NCBI GenBank assembly: GCA_025359965.1
Contig: JANYDC010000141.1
Span: 1 to 55,663, forward strand
Origin: Pedosphaera sp.
GTDB lineage: Bacteria; Verrucomicrobiota; Verrucomicrobiia; Limisphaerales; SXQI01
Direction of reading: 5' to 3'
Length of the DNA: 55,663 nt
Part shown: piece after piece, positions 16,757-24,890 of the stretch
Layout: the number at the start of each line of letters is the position of its first letter
Numbering within the stretch: position 1 is the first letter of the stretch
The notes under the pieces: generated by a model
What the model was told of the DNA's origin: nothing
The model's database searches: none
What the model saw: the letters and a program-made list of their open reading frames with translations, nothing else
Translations under genes and position numbers: made by a program

Positions 16757-19153
16757 TTAAGGCAGGTTCCTGGTAAGGTTCTCAGGGATCCAACCGGAAA
16801 CCCCCGACTGATCCTGTACTTGAATCCAACCCGGCCTTCTCGCCAGCGCGCTTAACACGGTGCCGTCCTTCGCCGTGAATGCGTTCTGCGATTCTTCCAG
16901 CGGGCCATTCCTTACCGCTGCATCCGGCCCAACCACCACCACTCGCGGTACTTGGCCGAACCAGACGCACGCCATGTAAATCATCGATACCAAAGCCCCT
17001 GCGCTGATCCAATTGAGGATCACTTGCGGGCGTTGGGAGGCACGCCGCAAAAATAGACAAGCAAAGCACACTGTGTTTAGGAATCCAAACAGCCATGCTT
17101 GTTCGTTAAAACTCCATTTGGACAGTGGCGACGGCTGGATCGTCAGTTTCTTTGCCAGAAATTCATAATTGGCCCGCAATGCCACGTTTCGCGGCTCATA
17201 TCGCGACGCAGCAGTATAGCAGGCGAGGGCCCACCCGTTGGAGCCGCTTTGGTACGCCGCATTACCCGCATTGAAAAGGACGGAAAAAGACTCCCCTGTC
17301 TGCTCGATCAAATGGCGGTATTCCGAGAAAGCTTGTTGGTACTGCCCCACCTCGTAATGGCGGTTGGCCTGCTGAAACAGGCCCATTGAATTGGTGGGCT
17401 CGGCCTCTGTTGTAAAAACCGCCGCAAGAAATGCCACTGTTGCCAGTGCTTTGATCGCCATTGAGCCGAGCACTTTGGGATGGGTGGCCACCTGTTTTTC
17501 CAAAAATGCCAAATCAGTAGCCAAGTCATGAGAGAGCGAGGCGGAACCATAGAGTGCCGCTTGGGCGGACTCACGAAGTGCCTCAGCCGTGGCTTGATCA
17601 GCCGTGCTGAGCTTATCGTGTTCCTGCAAAATAGCCTCAACCACAGGTAATGCGGCATGGAGGAAGGCCGGGATGTCGGAGTTTGAAACCGCTTTGGCCA
17701 GGATTGCTCGTTTTTGATGCCACTGCTGGCGGGCGGCTTGGGCGGCGAGGCGTTTTGGATCGGCGGCGAGCCGTCTCCGATAGCCCAAGACCAGCAACGA
17801 GCCCAGACAGAGCAGGGGAGGGCAGGAATTGGCCACCCAGAACCATGTTGTTTTGTAGAATACTAGAGAGGGCCTGATGAGTGTGCCAGGGTCTGGCAGA
17901 ATGTGTGCAAAAACGGGCTTGGCCGGTGCAACAGGTGCGGAAGCCACGTTCCCGGGAACCTGCGTCTCGGTTGACGCCGGAAGAGTGCTCCCCTTAACCG
18001 CAATGGCTATGGCGGCGTTGCTCAGTACGATAAATTTTCGTGTGTTGGGGTCGAGATAGCTTAACGACAGAGCGGGAATGCTTTTGATCTCCGAGGATTC
18101 AGGAATCAGCACCTGCTCGAAATACCGACTGCCCTCGATGCCCAATGGATCCTGTGATTTAGTGGTGGCGACCGGTGGATAGGACTTAAAACCAGGCAGG
18201 TTCAAAGTGGGCAGATTGATGGCATCCAGATTTCCCTGGCCCTGCCATTCGATGCGCAAGGTAATCGGGTCACCCGCTGTCAAATTAGTCGGCCCGACCT
18301 GCATGCCCATGGTGAAGTTTCCTATGCCTCCTGTGAAATTGGGCAACCCTTCCGTGTTGGGCACCGGCACGACATTGACTGTCGTGGGATCAGTATTCAG
18401 CACCGTTTCCCGATACTGAACGGAAGTGCCGAAGAAATCGGCAAAGGGATCATTGGAGTTGCGCTGCGCATTGCGGCGCTCAGGAATTTCAAGGGTGCTG
18501 GTAAAAGGCCCAAGCTGCAATCGCCCCGCTTTGGTGGCGCTCAGGGCGATTTTGTAGGTGAGAACGTTGAAAATATTGTTGCCTATGCGGGTCTTCGTTG
18601 ATGTCGGCTTGATAAATTTTTGGACAACAAAGCCCTCGCACGTCAGTTGCGGTTGCTGAAGGTTTCTTCCTTCCGTCACGAACAATTGCAGCTCGGCGCC
18701 TATGACTTCCCCCACTACCAGATTGGTTTTGCTGAGCGCCAGCCGCATATAAGCTGTTTTGTTGGCGTTGGCAGCGGCGCTTTGATCCTTGCTGACCCTC
18801 AAAGTCAGCGGCTTGCTGGACACGATTTTGTTGTCGAGGCGGATCTGTACCGGAGGAATGGTGAACACCCCTTCGCGGCTGGGCGTAAGCATGTAATTGA
18901 AAAAAACCTGTGAGGTGGATCTTCCGTTGCCCGCACCTTGGATGTTCAATCCTGCCACTGCGGTCAGGCTGGGATTTGACTGAGGTTCTCCATCGCGAAC
19001 CGAGACTTGTAACACGGCGGCTTCCCCCAAGAATATTTGCTCACGGTCCAGAACCACCTCCAGTTCGGCGGCCAGGGTTGAAGCAACTGCCGTCCAAAAG
19101 ATCAGGAGCCCGGCGAATAGAAATTTGAAGTGCTGCGATACCATCTCGTTCAC
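16757..19153 (-). CDS. BatD-BatE fusion protein (aerotolerance-type operon)
   Basis: A 798-residue protein. Signal peptide residues 1-28; beta-rich BatD region to about 400 (opening ELEVVLDREQIFLGEAAVLQ, with GRSTSQVFFNYMLTPSREG); a membrane helix near 440 (FYKTTWFWVANSCPPLL) with a cytoplasmic charged linker. A second part follows with TPR repeats (NRHYEVGQYQQAFSEYRHL, AGNAAYQSGSNGWALACY), two helices and a C-terminal SH3b-like domain (GTVLSALARRPGWIQVQD). BatD and BatE are normally separate proteins of the Bacteroides/Leptospira bat operon. The GTG start at 19153 overlaps the preceding stop (GTGA); ATG at 19144 is also possible. Last gene of the operon, in which it probably assembles with the two VWA proteins in the envelope. 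Confidence 0.85.
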   Translation of the reverse strand: MNEMVSQHFKFLFAGLLIFWTAVASTLAAELEVVLDREQIFLGEAAVLQVSVRDGEPQSNPSLTAVAGLNIQGAGNGRSTSQVFFNYMLTPSREGVFTIPPVQIRLDNKIVSSKPLTLRVSKDQSAAANANKTAYMRLALSKTNLVVGEVIGAELQLFVTEGRNLQQPQLTCEGFVVQKFIKPTSTKTRIGNNIFNVLTYKIALSATKAGRLQLGPFTSTLEIPERRNAQRNSNDPFADFFGTSVQYRETVLNTDPTTVNVVPVPNTEGLPNFTGGIGNFTMGMQVGPTNLTAGDPITLRIEWQGQGNLDAINLPTLNLPGFKSYPPVATTKSQDPLGIEGSRYFEQVLIPESSEIKSIPALSLSYLDPNTRKFIVLSNAAIAIAVKGSTLPASTETQVPGNVASAPVAPAKPVFAHILPDPGTLIRPSLVFYKTTWFWVANSCPPLLCLGSLLVLGYRRRLAADPKRLAAQAARQQWHQKRAILAKAVSNSDIPAFLHAALPVVEAILQEHDKLSTADQATAEALRESAQAALYGSASLSHDLATDLAFLEKQVATHPKVLGSMAIKALATVAFLAAVFTTEAEPTNSMGLFQQANRHYEVGQYQQAFSEYRHLIEQTGESFSVLFNAGNAAYQSGSNGWALACYTAASRYEPRNVALRANYEFLAKKLTIQPSPLSKWSFNEQAWLFGFLNTVCFACLFLRRASQRPQVILNWISAGALVSMIYMACVWFGQVPRVVVVGPDAAVRNGPLEESQNAFTAKDGTVLSALARRPGWIQVQDQSGVSGWIPENLTRNLP

Positions 19154-21090
19154 CAGTTTTTGAAGTGGCGGTTGCCTTTGGGCTTGGCCGGTTTTTCGGC
19201 TGGCATGAAAACCATGGATTGCTCTTCCCCGCGCTGCGTTTCCAACAGCTGACGAGCCTGCTTCTCGGTCATCTGACCGGCTGCTGCGGCTTTGGCATCG
19301 GCGGCTTCCTCCGCTCGGGCGGCGTCGGATTTATTGCCATCCTGTTTGTTAATAGGCTTGGGCTGTCCTTCTCCTGGTTGCTTTGAAGGATCTTTTGATT
19401 CGTCCCTGGCTTGTTGCTGCTGTTGCTTTTTTTGCTGGTCCTGCTTTTTCTCCTCGTCGGACTTCTGGCTTTGCTGGTCTTTATCTTTGTCCTTGTCCGA
19501 ATCATCCTTCTTTTGCTCGTTGTCTTTGTCCTGCTGATCTTTTTGGTCTTTTTTGTCGGATTTGTTGTCCTTTTTATCCTTCTGGTCCTTGTTTTGATCC
19601 TGATTTTTATCGTCCTTTTTCTGCTGCTGTTGCTGGCGTTTCAGTTCTTCCAGCCTCTGTTTCACCAGCGCCTGATTTGCCCTCGCATCTTCGTCCTTGG
19701 GATCCAGCTCCAGTGCGTGTTGAAACTCGCTGATGGACCTCTCCCAGCTTTGTATCTTTTCATTCGGCTCGCTCTTGCCATCACCCACGCCGTACTGCGA
19801 GAGACCGAGATTGTAATGCGTCGATTGATTCAATTTGGGATCAGTCCCTCCCAGTGCGGCCTCCAGTTGCTTTGTGGCGCGATCGAAATCCTTCGCCGCC
19901 AGCGCGGCCGAGCCTGCGTTGAAGCGCAGGCGCGCGTCCGATGGTTTTTCCCGCGCCAGCCGATCATATTCATTGAGCGCATCCTTGTACCGACCTTCGG
20001 CATAGGCGTCCTGGGCCTTGCCGGGGGAAGCATGGGCGTTGTTCAGACCAAGCAGTAGAAGGAGGGTGGCCATCATGCTTGATCGGCGTCTGCGGCGGAG
20101 CAGTGGCCAAAGTGAATCGCTGGCCATCAGGATTATGGCCACCGCGAGGGGCGCGTGGAAAAGCTCCTGCCTCGCCTGAATGGAGCGAGAGGCAAATTTA
20201 CTGACCGGCAGATTGCGAAGCCGGGTGTCGTACAATGTTTTCATGGCCTGCGGATCGGATAGGGAAAGATACGAGCCGTCGGTGGCGCTGGCAATATCCC
20301 GCAGTAATTTCTCGTTCAAGGCCGATTTCACCACATTGCCCTCCTCATCTTTAAGAAACACATCGTGTCCCTGCTCATCCTTCGTGCGGAGGACATCACC
20401 GGCGGGGGTTCCCACACCCACCGTGAAAATCCTGATCCCTGCCGCCGCCGCTTTTTTGGCGTTCTCAATGGCGCCCTCCTCGTGATCCTCACCATCGGTG
20501 AGAAGGACCATGATTCTATTATTCTCGCTGCCATCCGTTTTGAAGCTGGCCAGGGCGCTATCGATCGCCTCACCGATGGCGGTGCCACCCTGGGGGATGA
20601 TTGACGCATCCAGAATGGATAAACTTTGGCGAAAGGCCTCCTCATCGACGGTGAGCGGGCATTGGACAAACGCAGTGCCCGCAAAAGCAATCAGACCAAA
20701 GCGGTCGGACTTGGACAGTTTTAGCAAATCAAGGGCTGCAAGCTTGGCGCGGGCCAGACGGTTGGGGGGGAGGTCCGTGGCGTACATGCTCATCGAGGTG
20801 TCGATGGCCACGAAGATGTCCCTTCCGCGCTGGGTGGTCTGCTCTTCGTGCGAAGCACCCTGGGGACGGGACAAAGCAAAGAACAAAGCGGCCACTGCCA
20901 GCGTTAGCACAGCCAGACGAGTCAAGCGCGAGCGCACCGGAGTTTCCACATCCAAGTATTGCAGTAGTTTGGCTGGGGCATATTTCTCCAGCAGTTGCGC
21001 CCGCTTGCGCCACGACCATCGAAAAAATAGGAGGAGCAGCGTGATCGTGGCCAATCCGGCCCAGAGCTCGTAAGGATCGTGCAGTGTCAT
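19150..21090 (-). CDS. BatB-BatC fusion: VWA domain plus TPR and long charged tail
   Basis: A 646-residue membrane protein. Two N-terminal helices (LWAGLATITLLLLFF; LAVLTLAVAALFFALS) precede a von Willebrand A domain with the MIDAS motif DTSMS, the conserved GTA and LLTDGEDHEEG, and a third helix near 310. TPR repeats follow (DAYAEGRYKDALNEYDRLA; NAGSAALAAKDFDRATKQL). After these comes about 100 residues made almost only of Lys, Asp, Gln, Asn, Ser and Glu. The ATG at 21090 overlaps the batA stop (ATGA); a longer frame to 21165 would lie inside batA. BatB-type VWA proteins and BatC TPR proteins are usually separate. The role in oxidative-stress or envelope homeostasis comes from other organisms. 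Confidence 0.9.
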   Translation of the reverse strand: MTLHDPYELWAGLATITLLLLFFRWSWRKRAQLLEKYAPAKLLQYLDVETPVRSRLTRLAVLTLAVAALFFALSRPQGASHEEQTTQRGRDIFVAIDTSMSMYATDLPPNRLARAKLAALDLLKLSKSDRFGLIAFAGTAFVQCPLTVDEEAFRQSLSILDASIIPQGGTAIGEAIDSALASFKTDGSENNRIMVLLTDGEDHEEGAIENAKKAAAAGIRIFTVGVGTPAGDVLRTKDEQGHDVFLKDEEGNVVKSALNEKLLRDIASATDGSYLSLSDPQAMKTLYDTRLRNLPVSKFASRSIQARQELFHAPLAVAIILMASDSLWPLLRRRRRSSMMATLLLLLGLNNAHASPGKAQDAYAEGRYKDALNEYDRLAREKPSDARLRFNAGSAALAAKDFDRATKQLEAALGGTDPKLNQSTHYNLGLSQYGVGDGKSEPNEKIQSWERSISEFQHALELDPKDEDARANQALVKQRLEELKRQQQQQKKDDKNQDQNKDQKDKKDNKSDKKDQKDQQDKDNEQKKDDSDKDKDKDQQSQKSDEEKKQDQQKKQQQQQARDESKDPSKQPGEGQPKPINKQDGNKSDAARAEEAADAKAAAAGQMTEKQARQLLETQRGEEQSMVFMPAEKPAKPKGNRHFKNW

Positions 21091-22088
21091 GGCAGCCTCC
21101 TCCAAACCGTGTGCGCTAGGATCAAGTCCAACAGCAGCGAGGCCAGCCCGCCCAGACAGAACCATTGGTACAACTCGCGATATCGTTGGAAGCGCTTCAC
21201 CTCGATCTCGGTTTTTTCCAGCTTATCTATTTCGCCGTAAATGTTTTGCAGGGCCTGCGTGTTATCCGCCCTAAAGTAACGTCCTCCTGTTTTCTTGGCC
21301 ACCGCCGTGAGGGTCTCCTCATCGATATCTACTTTCTGTTGCACCCTCATTTTCTGGCCGAATGCATTCACGTACGGGACGTATGCGATCCCGCGAGTTC
21401 CAACACCGATGGTGTACACCTTCACTTGAAGGGCTTCGGCCGCCTCAGCCGCCGCCATCGGAGGCACCTTGCCTGAATTGTTCTGACCGTCGGTCATGAG
21501 GATGACTATTTTGCTTTTGGCTTTGAGATCCTTTAATCGATTTAGACCCGCCGTTATGCCCGATCCAATGGCCGTGCCGTCCTCAATGCTGCCGAGTTCC
21601 AGCCGATCCAGATTACTCAGCAGGAAAGTGTGATCCAAGGTTAGAGGTGCTGCGATATAGGCGCGGCCGGCAAATGCCACCAGTCCAATCCGGTCTCCGT
21701 CTCGCTTGGAGACGAATTTGCGTAATGTGTCTTTGGCGATAATCAGGCGGTTAACCGGGACGCCGTTCAGTTCAAAATCCTCCGCGTTCATGCTGCCGGA
21801 AAGATCGATGCAAATGACGATATCGATGCCGCTTTCACGGGAAACGGATTCGCCCTCATTGAGTCTGGGCTGAGCCAGTGCCACCACCAGCAACGCCAGA
21901 GCCAGGCAGCGCAATGCCAGCAGGCGAGATTCGATACTCACTCTTGCGAGGTTGGCCATTCCTCTTAGCAATTGGGTGGAGGAATAGACAAGGGCGGGCG
22001 GTGGCGCGGCTTTCCTGCGCAGCCAGACCATGAGCGGCAGCAGGGCCAGCAGTGTAAGCAGCCAGGGATGGGCAAAAGAGAAACTCAT
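21087..22088 (-). CDS. BatA-type VWA membrane protein
   Basis: A 333-residue protein with the BatA layout: N-terminal helices (FAHPWLLTLLALLPLMVWL and LLALRCLALALLVVALAQP), a VWA domain with MIDAS residues in DLSGSMNAED, DGTAIGSG and LMTDGQNNSG, and a C-terminal helix that re-enters the membrane (WFCLGGLASLLLDLIL). The metal site is complete, so ligand binding by the domain is plausible. Start ATG at 22088 overlaps the stop of the DUF4381 gene (ATGA), and its own stop overlaps the BatB/C start. BatA and BatB probably form a complex in the inner membrane with their VWA domains outside. Confidence 0.9.
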   Translation of the reverse strand: MSFSFAHPWLLTLLALLPLMVWLRRKAAPPPALVYSSTQLLRGMANLARVSIESRLLALRCLALALLVVALAQPRLNEGESVSRESGIDIVICIDLSGSMNAEDFELNGVPVNRLIIAKDTLRKFVSKRDGDRIGLVAFAGRAYIAAPLTLDHTFLLSNLDRLELGSIEDGTAIGSGITAGLNRLKDLKAKSKIVILMTDGQNNSGKVPPMAAAEAAEALQVKVYTIGVGTRGIAYVPYVNAFGQKMRVQQKVDIDEETLTAVAKKTGGRYFRADNTQALQNIYGEIDKLEKTEIEVKRFQRYRELYQWFCLGGLASLLLDLILAHTVWRRLP

Positions 22089-22651
22089 GGTATCACAGCC
22101 GTTGGGGCTGGCGTTGTCTCGTTCACAAACCGAACCGCCGCCGCGTGGAAATGCTGCAAGTCCGGCAGGCTGGGTTCGTCTTTGGCAAATTTGACCCGAT
22201 CGCAACGTTCGAGCAATTGCAGCAGCATCTCTTGAGGCTCTTGGTCGAGCACATTGGTGGAGGCCAGTTCATGCAGAAGCTCCTCGGTGGTGCGGTCTGG
22301 AGCGTGCACACCGAATCTATCCTCCAGATAATTTCGGAGGGCTGATGAAACCAGGCCGCAAAAATGGTGAGGATCGTAAATGTGGAACTCGGCCGCCGAA
22401 AGACGTTCCAGCGCGAGACGATGGGCGGGAATGGCAGGCGTGGCTTTTCCCGCCTTGGCGCTGCGTGATTTTCTCCAGGCCAGCCAAGCAGCCAAGGCAA
22501 TCAAAATAGCGGCTGCGATCCACACCCAAAGCCACGGGTTGGGGATTTCCACGGGGGGGCGTGCCGGGCGTAATTCCTTGGCGGCCGAATTCGTGCCAGC
22601 CGGAATGGGTGGGGGCGGCATTACCACGGTTCCTGGGCGGTTGGTGGTCAT
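22085..22651 (-). CDS. DUF4381 membrane protein of the bat operon
   Basis: A 188-residue protein with a proline-rich N-terminus (VMPPPPIPAG), one membrane helix (PWLWVWIAAAILIALAAWL) and a cytoplasmic helical domain (about 80-180: FCGLVSSALRNYLEDRFGV, TTEELLHELAST, LLQLLERCDRVKFA). This is the arrangement of DUF4381 proteins, which are encoded between DUF58 and batA genes in many bacteria. The function is unknown; the position suggests it links MoxR/DUF58 to the VWA proteins. Start and stop both overlap the neighbouring genes by 4 bp. Confidence 0.8.
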   Translation of the reverse strand: MTTNRPGTVVMPPPPIPAGTNSAAKELRPARPPVEIPNPWLWVWIAAAILIALAAWLAWRKSRSAKAGKATPAIPAHRLALERLSAAEFHIYDPHHFCGLVSSALRNYLEDRFGVHAPDRTTEELLHELASTNVLDQEPQEMLLQLLERCDRVKFAKDEPSLPDLQHFHAAAVRFVNETTPAPTAVIP

Positions 22652-23532
22652 ACGTGGGCGCGTCGGTTCTGCCTGATTTCGAAAAACCGCGCCAAGGCGA
22701 TGCTATACGAAGTGTCCGTACGCAAACGGATGCGGTCGACGCCTGCACCGGCCAGAAGCTTTTCCAACTCAGTGGCCATTTGTTGGCGTCGCGTCGCGAA
22801 ATTCTTGCGCTGCCGTTCATTGCCAGTGTTGATCTCCATCATGTGGCCCGTTTCGGCATCGCGCACGAGCAGGTAGCCCAGTTGAGGAAGCTCCCATTCA
22901 TGGCGGTCTTCAATCTGCACCGCGACCAGATCATGGCGGCGGTTGCATTGTCTCACCAACGAGGGAGTAAGAGGCGCCATGAAATCCGAGAGCAGGACCG
23001 CGATGGATTTATGGGAAGTGACCTTCAGCAGGAATTCGAGCGGCACGGAAAGATTGGTCCCTCGTCGCTTGGGCTCGAAAAATAGAATTTCCCTGATGAC
23101 ACGCAGCACATGTCGGCGGCCCTTGCGCGGGGGAAGGTAGGCTTCGATCTCATCGGTAAAGAGAATCAATCCCACTTTGTCGCTGTTGCGTATGGCTGAG
23201 AAGGCCAGCACGGAGGCGATTTCGGCTGCCAGCTCGCGCTTGGTCTGTGTGCCTGAGCCGAATACTCCCGAGGCGCTCAGATCGACCATCAGCATGACTG
23301 TGAGCTCACGTTCCTCGACGAATTTCTTGATGAACGGATGGTTCATCCGCGCCGTGACATTCCAGTCAATGGCGCGGACGTCATCGCCGGGCTGGTACTC
23401 GCGCACCTCGTCAAAGTTCATGCCCTGGCCCTTGAACACGCTGTGGTACGCGCCGCTCAGGCTCTCATTGACCAAGCGGCGCGTTCGCAGCTCAATCTGG
23501 CGGATGCGCTTAAGGAGATCTTTTGGGATCAT
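22648..23532 (-). CDS. DUF58 domain protein of the bat operon
   Basis: A 294-residue cytoplasmic protein. The signature VREYQPGDDVRAIDWNVTAR at about residues 43-62 defines DUF58, and it is followed by a VWA-like fold (VMLMVDLSASGVFGSG, with a MIDAS-like DLSAS, and LLSDFMAPLTPSLVRQC). DUF58 proteins are nearly always encoded next to moxR and are thought to be clients or adaptors of that AAA+ ATPase. The start is 27 bp after the moxR stop, and the stop overlaps the DUF4381 start (ATGA). Confidence 0.9.
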   Translation of the reverse strand: MIPKDLLKRIRQIELRTRRLVNESLSGAYHSVFKGQGMNFDEVREYQPGDDVRAIDWNVTARMNHPFIKKFVEERELTVMLMVDLSASGVFGSGTQTKRELAAEIASVLAFSAIRNSDKVGLILFTDEIEAYLPPRKGRRHVLRVIREILFFEPKRRGTNLSVPLEFLLKVTSHKSIAVLLSDFMAPLTPSLVRQCNRRHDLVAVQIEDRHEWELPQLGYLLVRDAETGHMMEINTGNERQRKNFATRRQQMATELEKLLAGAGVDRIRLRTDTSYSIALARFFEIRQNRRAHV

Positions 23533-23559
23533 CGCAGAGACCGTGTTGGGGCACCGTGT

Positions 23560-24549
23560 TCAGGGAACGGGCAGCGTATCCAGAATGGTTTGGACGATGT
23601 TCTCGCTGGTTTTTTCTTCTGCCTCGGCCTCGTAAGTCACGGCTACGCGGTGGCGGAGTGCATCCATGGCGATGGACTTGATATCCTGCGGGGTCACATA
23701 TCCTCGGCCTTTGATAAACGCGTGGGCTTTGGAGGCCAGTGTCAGGGCAATGGTGGCGCGAGGAGATGCTCCGAGTTGAATGAGGTCTTTCAACGGCAGG
23801 TTGTACTCCTGCGGAGAACGCGTGGCGCAGACAATATCCACGATGTAGTCCTTCACCTTGTCGTCCATGTAGATTTCATTGACGACACTGCGGGCATGAA
23901 GGAGTTGCTTTGGCTCCACCACGGGCTGCACTTTGGGCAGATGTTCTGTGCGGGCCATGACATCCAAGATCAACCTTTCCTCGGCGCGGGTGGGATAGGT
24001 GACCTTGAGCTTGAGTAAAAAACGGTCGACCTGGGCCTCAGGCAAGGGATAGGTGCCTTCCTGTTCAATGGGGTTTTGCGTTGCCAACACCAGAAATGGC
24101 TCTTCGAGCTTGAATGTCTGATCGCCAATGGTGACCTGTCGTTCCTGCATCGCCTCCAGCAGCGCGCTTTGAACCTTGGCCGGTGCCCGGTTAATTTCGT
24201 CGGCCAAAACGAGGTTGGCGAAAATGGGACCTCTTCGTGTGGTAAAGGCGCCAGACTGGGGGTTGTAAATCTGGGTGCCGATCACATCCGCCGGCAGCAT
24301 GTCCGGGGTGAATTGTAGTCGGGAAAAACGAAGGTTGATGGCTCCGGCGAGGCTTTTGACGGCGAGGGTCTTGGCCAGTCCTGGCACCCCTTCAAGAAGA
24401 AGATGCCCGTTGACCAGCAGCCCAAGGCACAGTCTCTCAACGAGATAACGCTGGCCGATGACCACTTTTCCTAATTCGGCAAGAAGGGGGGGCACGAAGG
24501 CTCCCGCCTGCTGAACTTCTGCGGTAATTGCGCTAATGGCAGTGCTCAT
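23560..24549 (-). CDS. MoxR-family AAA+ ATPase
   Basis: A 329-residue AAA+ chaperone-like ATPase. Walker A lies in LLLEGVPGLAKTLAVKSL, Walker B in LVLADEINRAPAKVQ, sensor 1 in LVLATQNPIEQEGTYPLPEAQ and the arginine-finger region in VDRFLLKL. The C-terminal lid domain contains LKDLIQLGASPRATIAL. MoxR proteins act with VWA-domain proteins in assembling or activating complexes; here five such partner genes follow directly, so it is the first gene of the bat operon. ATG at 24549 was preferred to an in-frame TTG at 24561. Confidence 0.93.
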   Translation of the reverse strand: MSTAISAITAEVQQAGAFVPPLLAELGKVVIGQRYLVERLCLGLLVNGHLLLEGVPGLAKTLAVKSLAGAINLRFSRLQFTPDMLPADVIGTQIYNPQSGAFTTRRGPIFANLVLADEINRAPAKVQSALLEAMQERQVTIGDQTFKLEEPFLVLATQNPIEQEGTYPLPEAQVDRFLLKLKVTYPTRAEERLILDVMARTEHLPKVQPVVEPKQLLHARSVVNEIYMDDKVKDYIVDIVCATRSPQEYNLPLKDLIQLGASPRATIALTLASKAHAFIKGRGYVTPQDIKSIAMDALRHRVAVTYEAEAEEKTSENIVQTILDTLPVP

Positions 24550-24890
24550 TTGTTTAATCAATCATTGACGGCTCGTAAGTAAGCAGAAAATCCATTTACC
24601 CACAAGAGGTTGCATCCGATAAGTAGATGTCCGCGACCAAGTTGGACGCATGAATTTGTGCAGTTGTTTGAATTTTTTACCTTCGCCAACTGAAGCGGGG
24701 TCCAAAAAGCCGTTCAATTGTGACAATCCCTCCTTTGAGTTTTTTCCTTTGGTATCCGATAAACACGTACTGAGGGGAGTCTCTCGATAGCGGTTGATTC
24801 TATTGATGCGTTGAAGATTGCCTGCGAATGGGGCGGAGGCGTGGTGGGACACCTCGCGCTACCCATTTAAATGATGGATGCACTGAAGAA
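24550..24890. other. Divergent intergenic region between bat operon and histidine kinase
   Basis: About 340 bp that must contain promoters for both the minus-strand moxR operon and the plus-strand kinase. Several AT-rich patches (for example around 24665-24680 and 24735-24750) are present but no clear hexamer pair could be assigned. Near the kinase start lies one copy of a G-rich repeat (24827-24848) that recurs at 42405-42425. Confidence 0.4.
24827..24864. repeat. Copy 1 of a G-rich dispersed repeat at the kinase start
   Basis: The run AATGGGGCGGAGGCGTGGTG (24827-24846) followed by GG matches 42405-42425 except for one inserted C; similarity continues weakly through ACACCTCGC. Because the repeat opens an ATG frame that runs into the kinase, it can mislead start assignment. 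TGGG and CCCA within it could form a short hairpin, less complete than in copy 2. Confidence 0.55.

Noticed and set aside
19411..20058. Very hydrophobic plus-strand frame (Leu/Val/Phe-rich)
   Set aside because: It is the reverse reading of the Lys/Asp/Gln-rich tail of BatB/C; the apparent membrane protein is an artefact of complementary codons.
23338..24018. 226-codon plus-strand frame
   Set aside because: Antisense to moxR and DUF58, both with unmistakable motifs.
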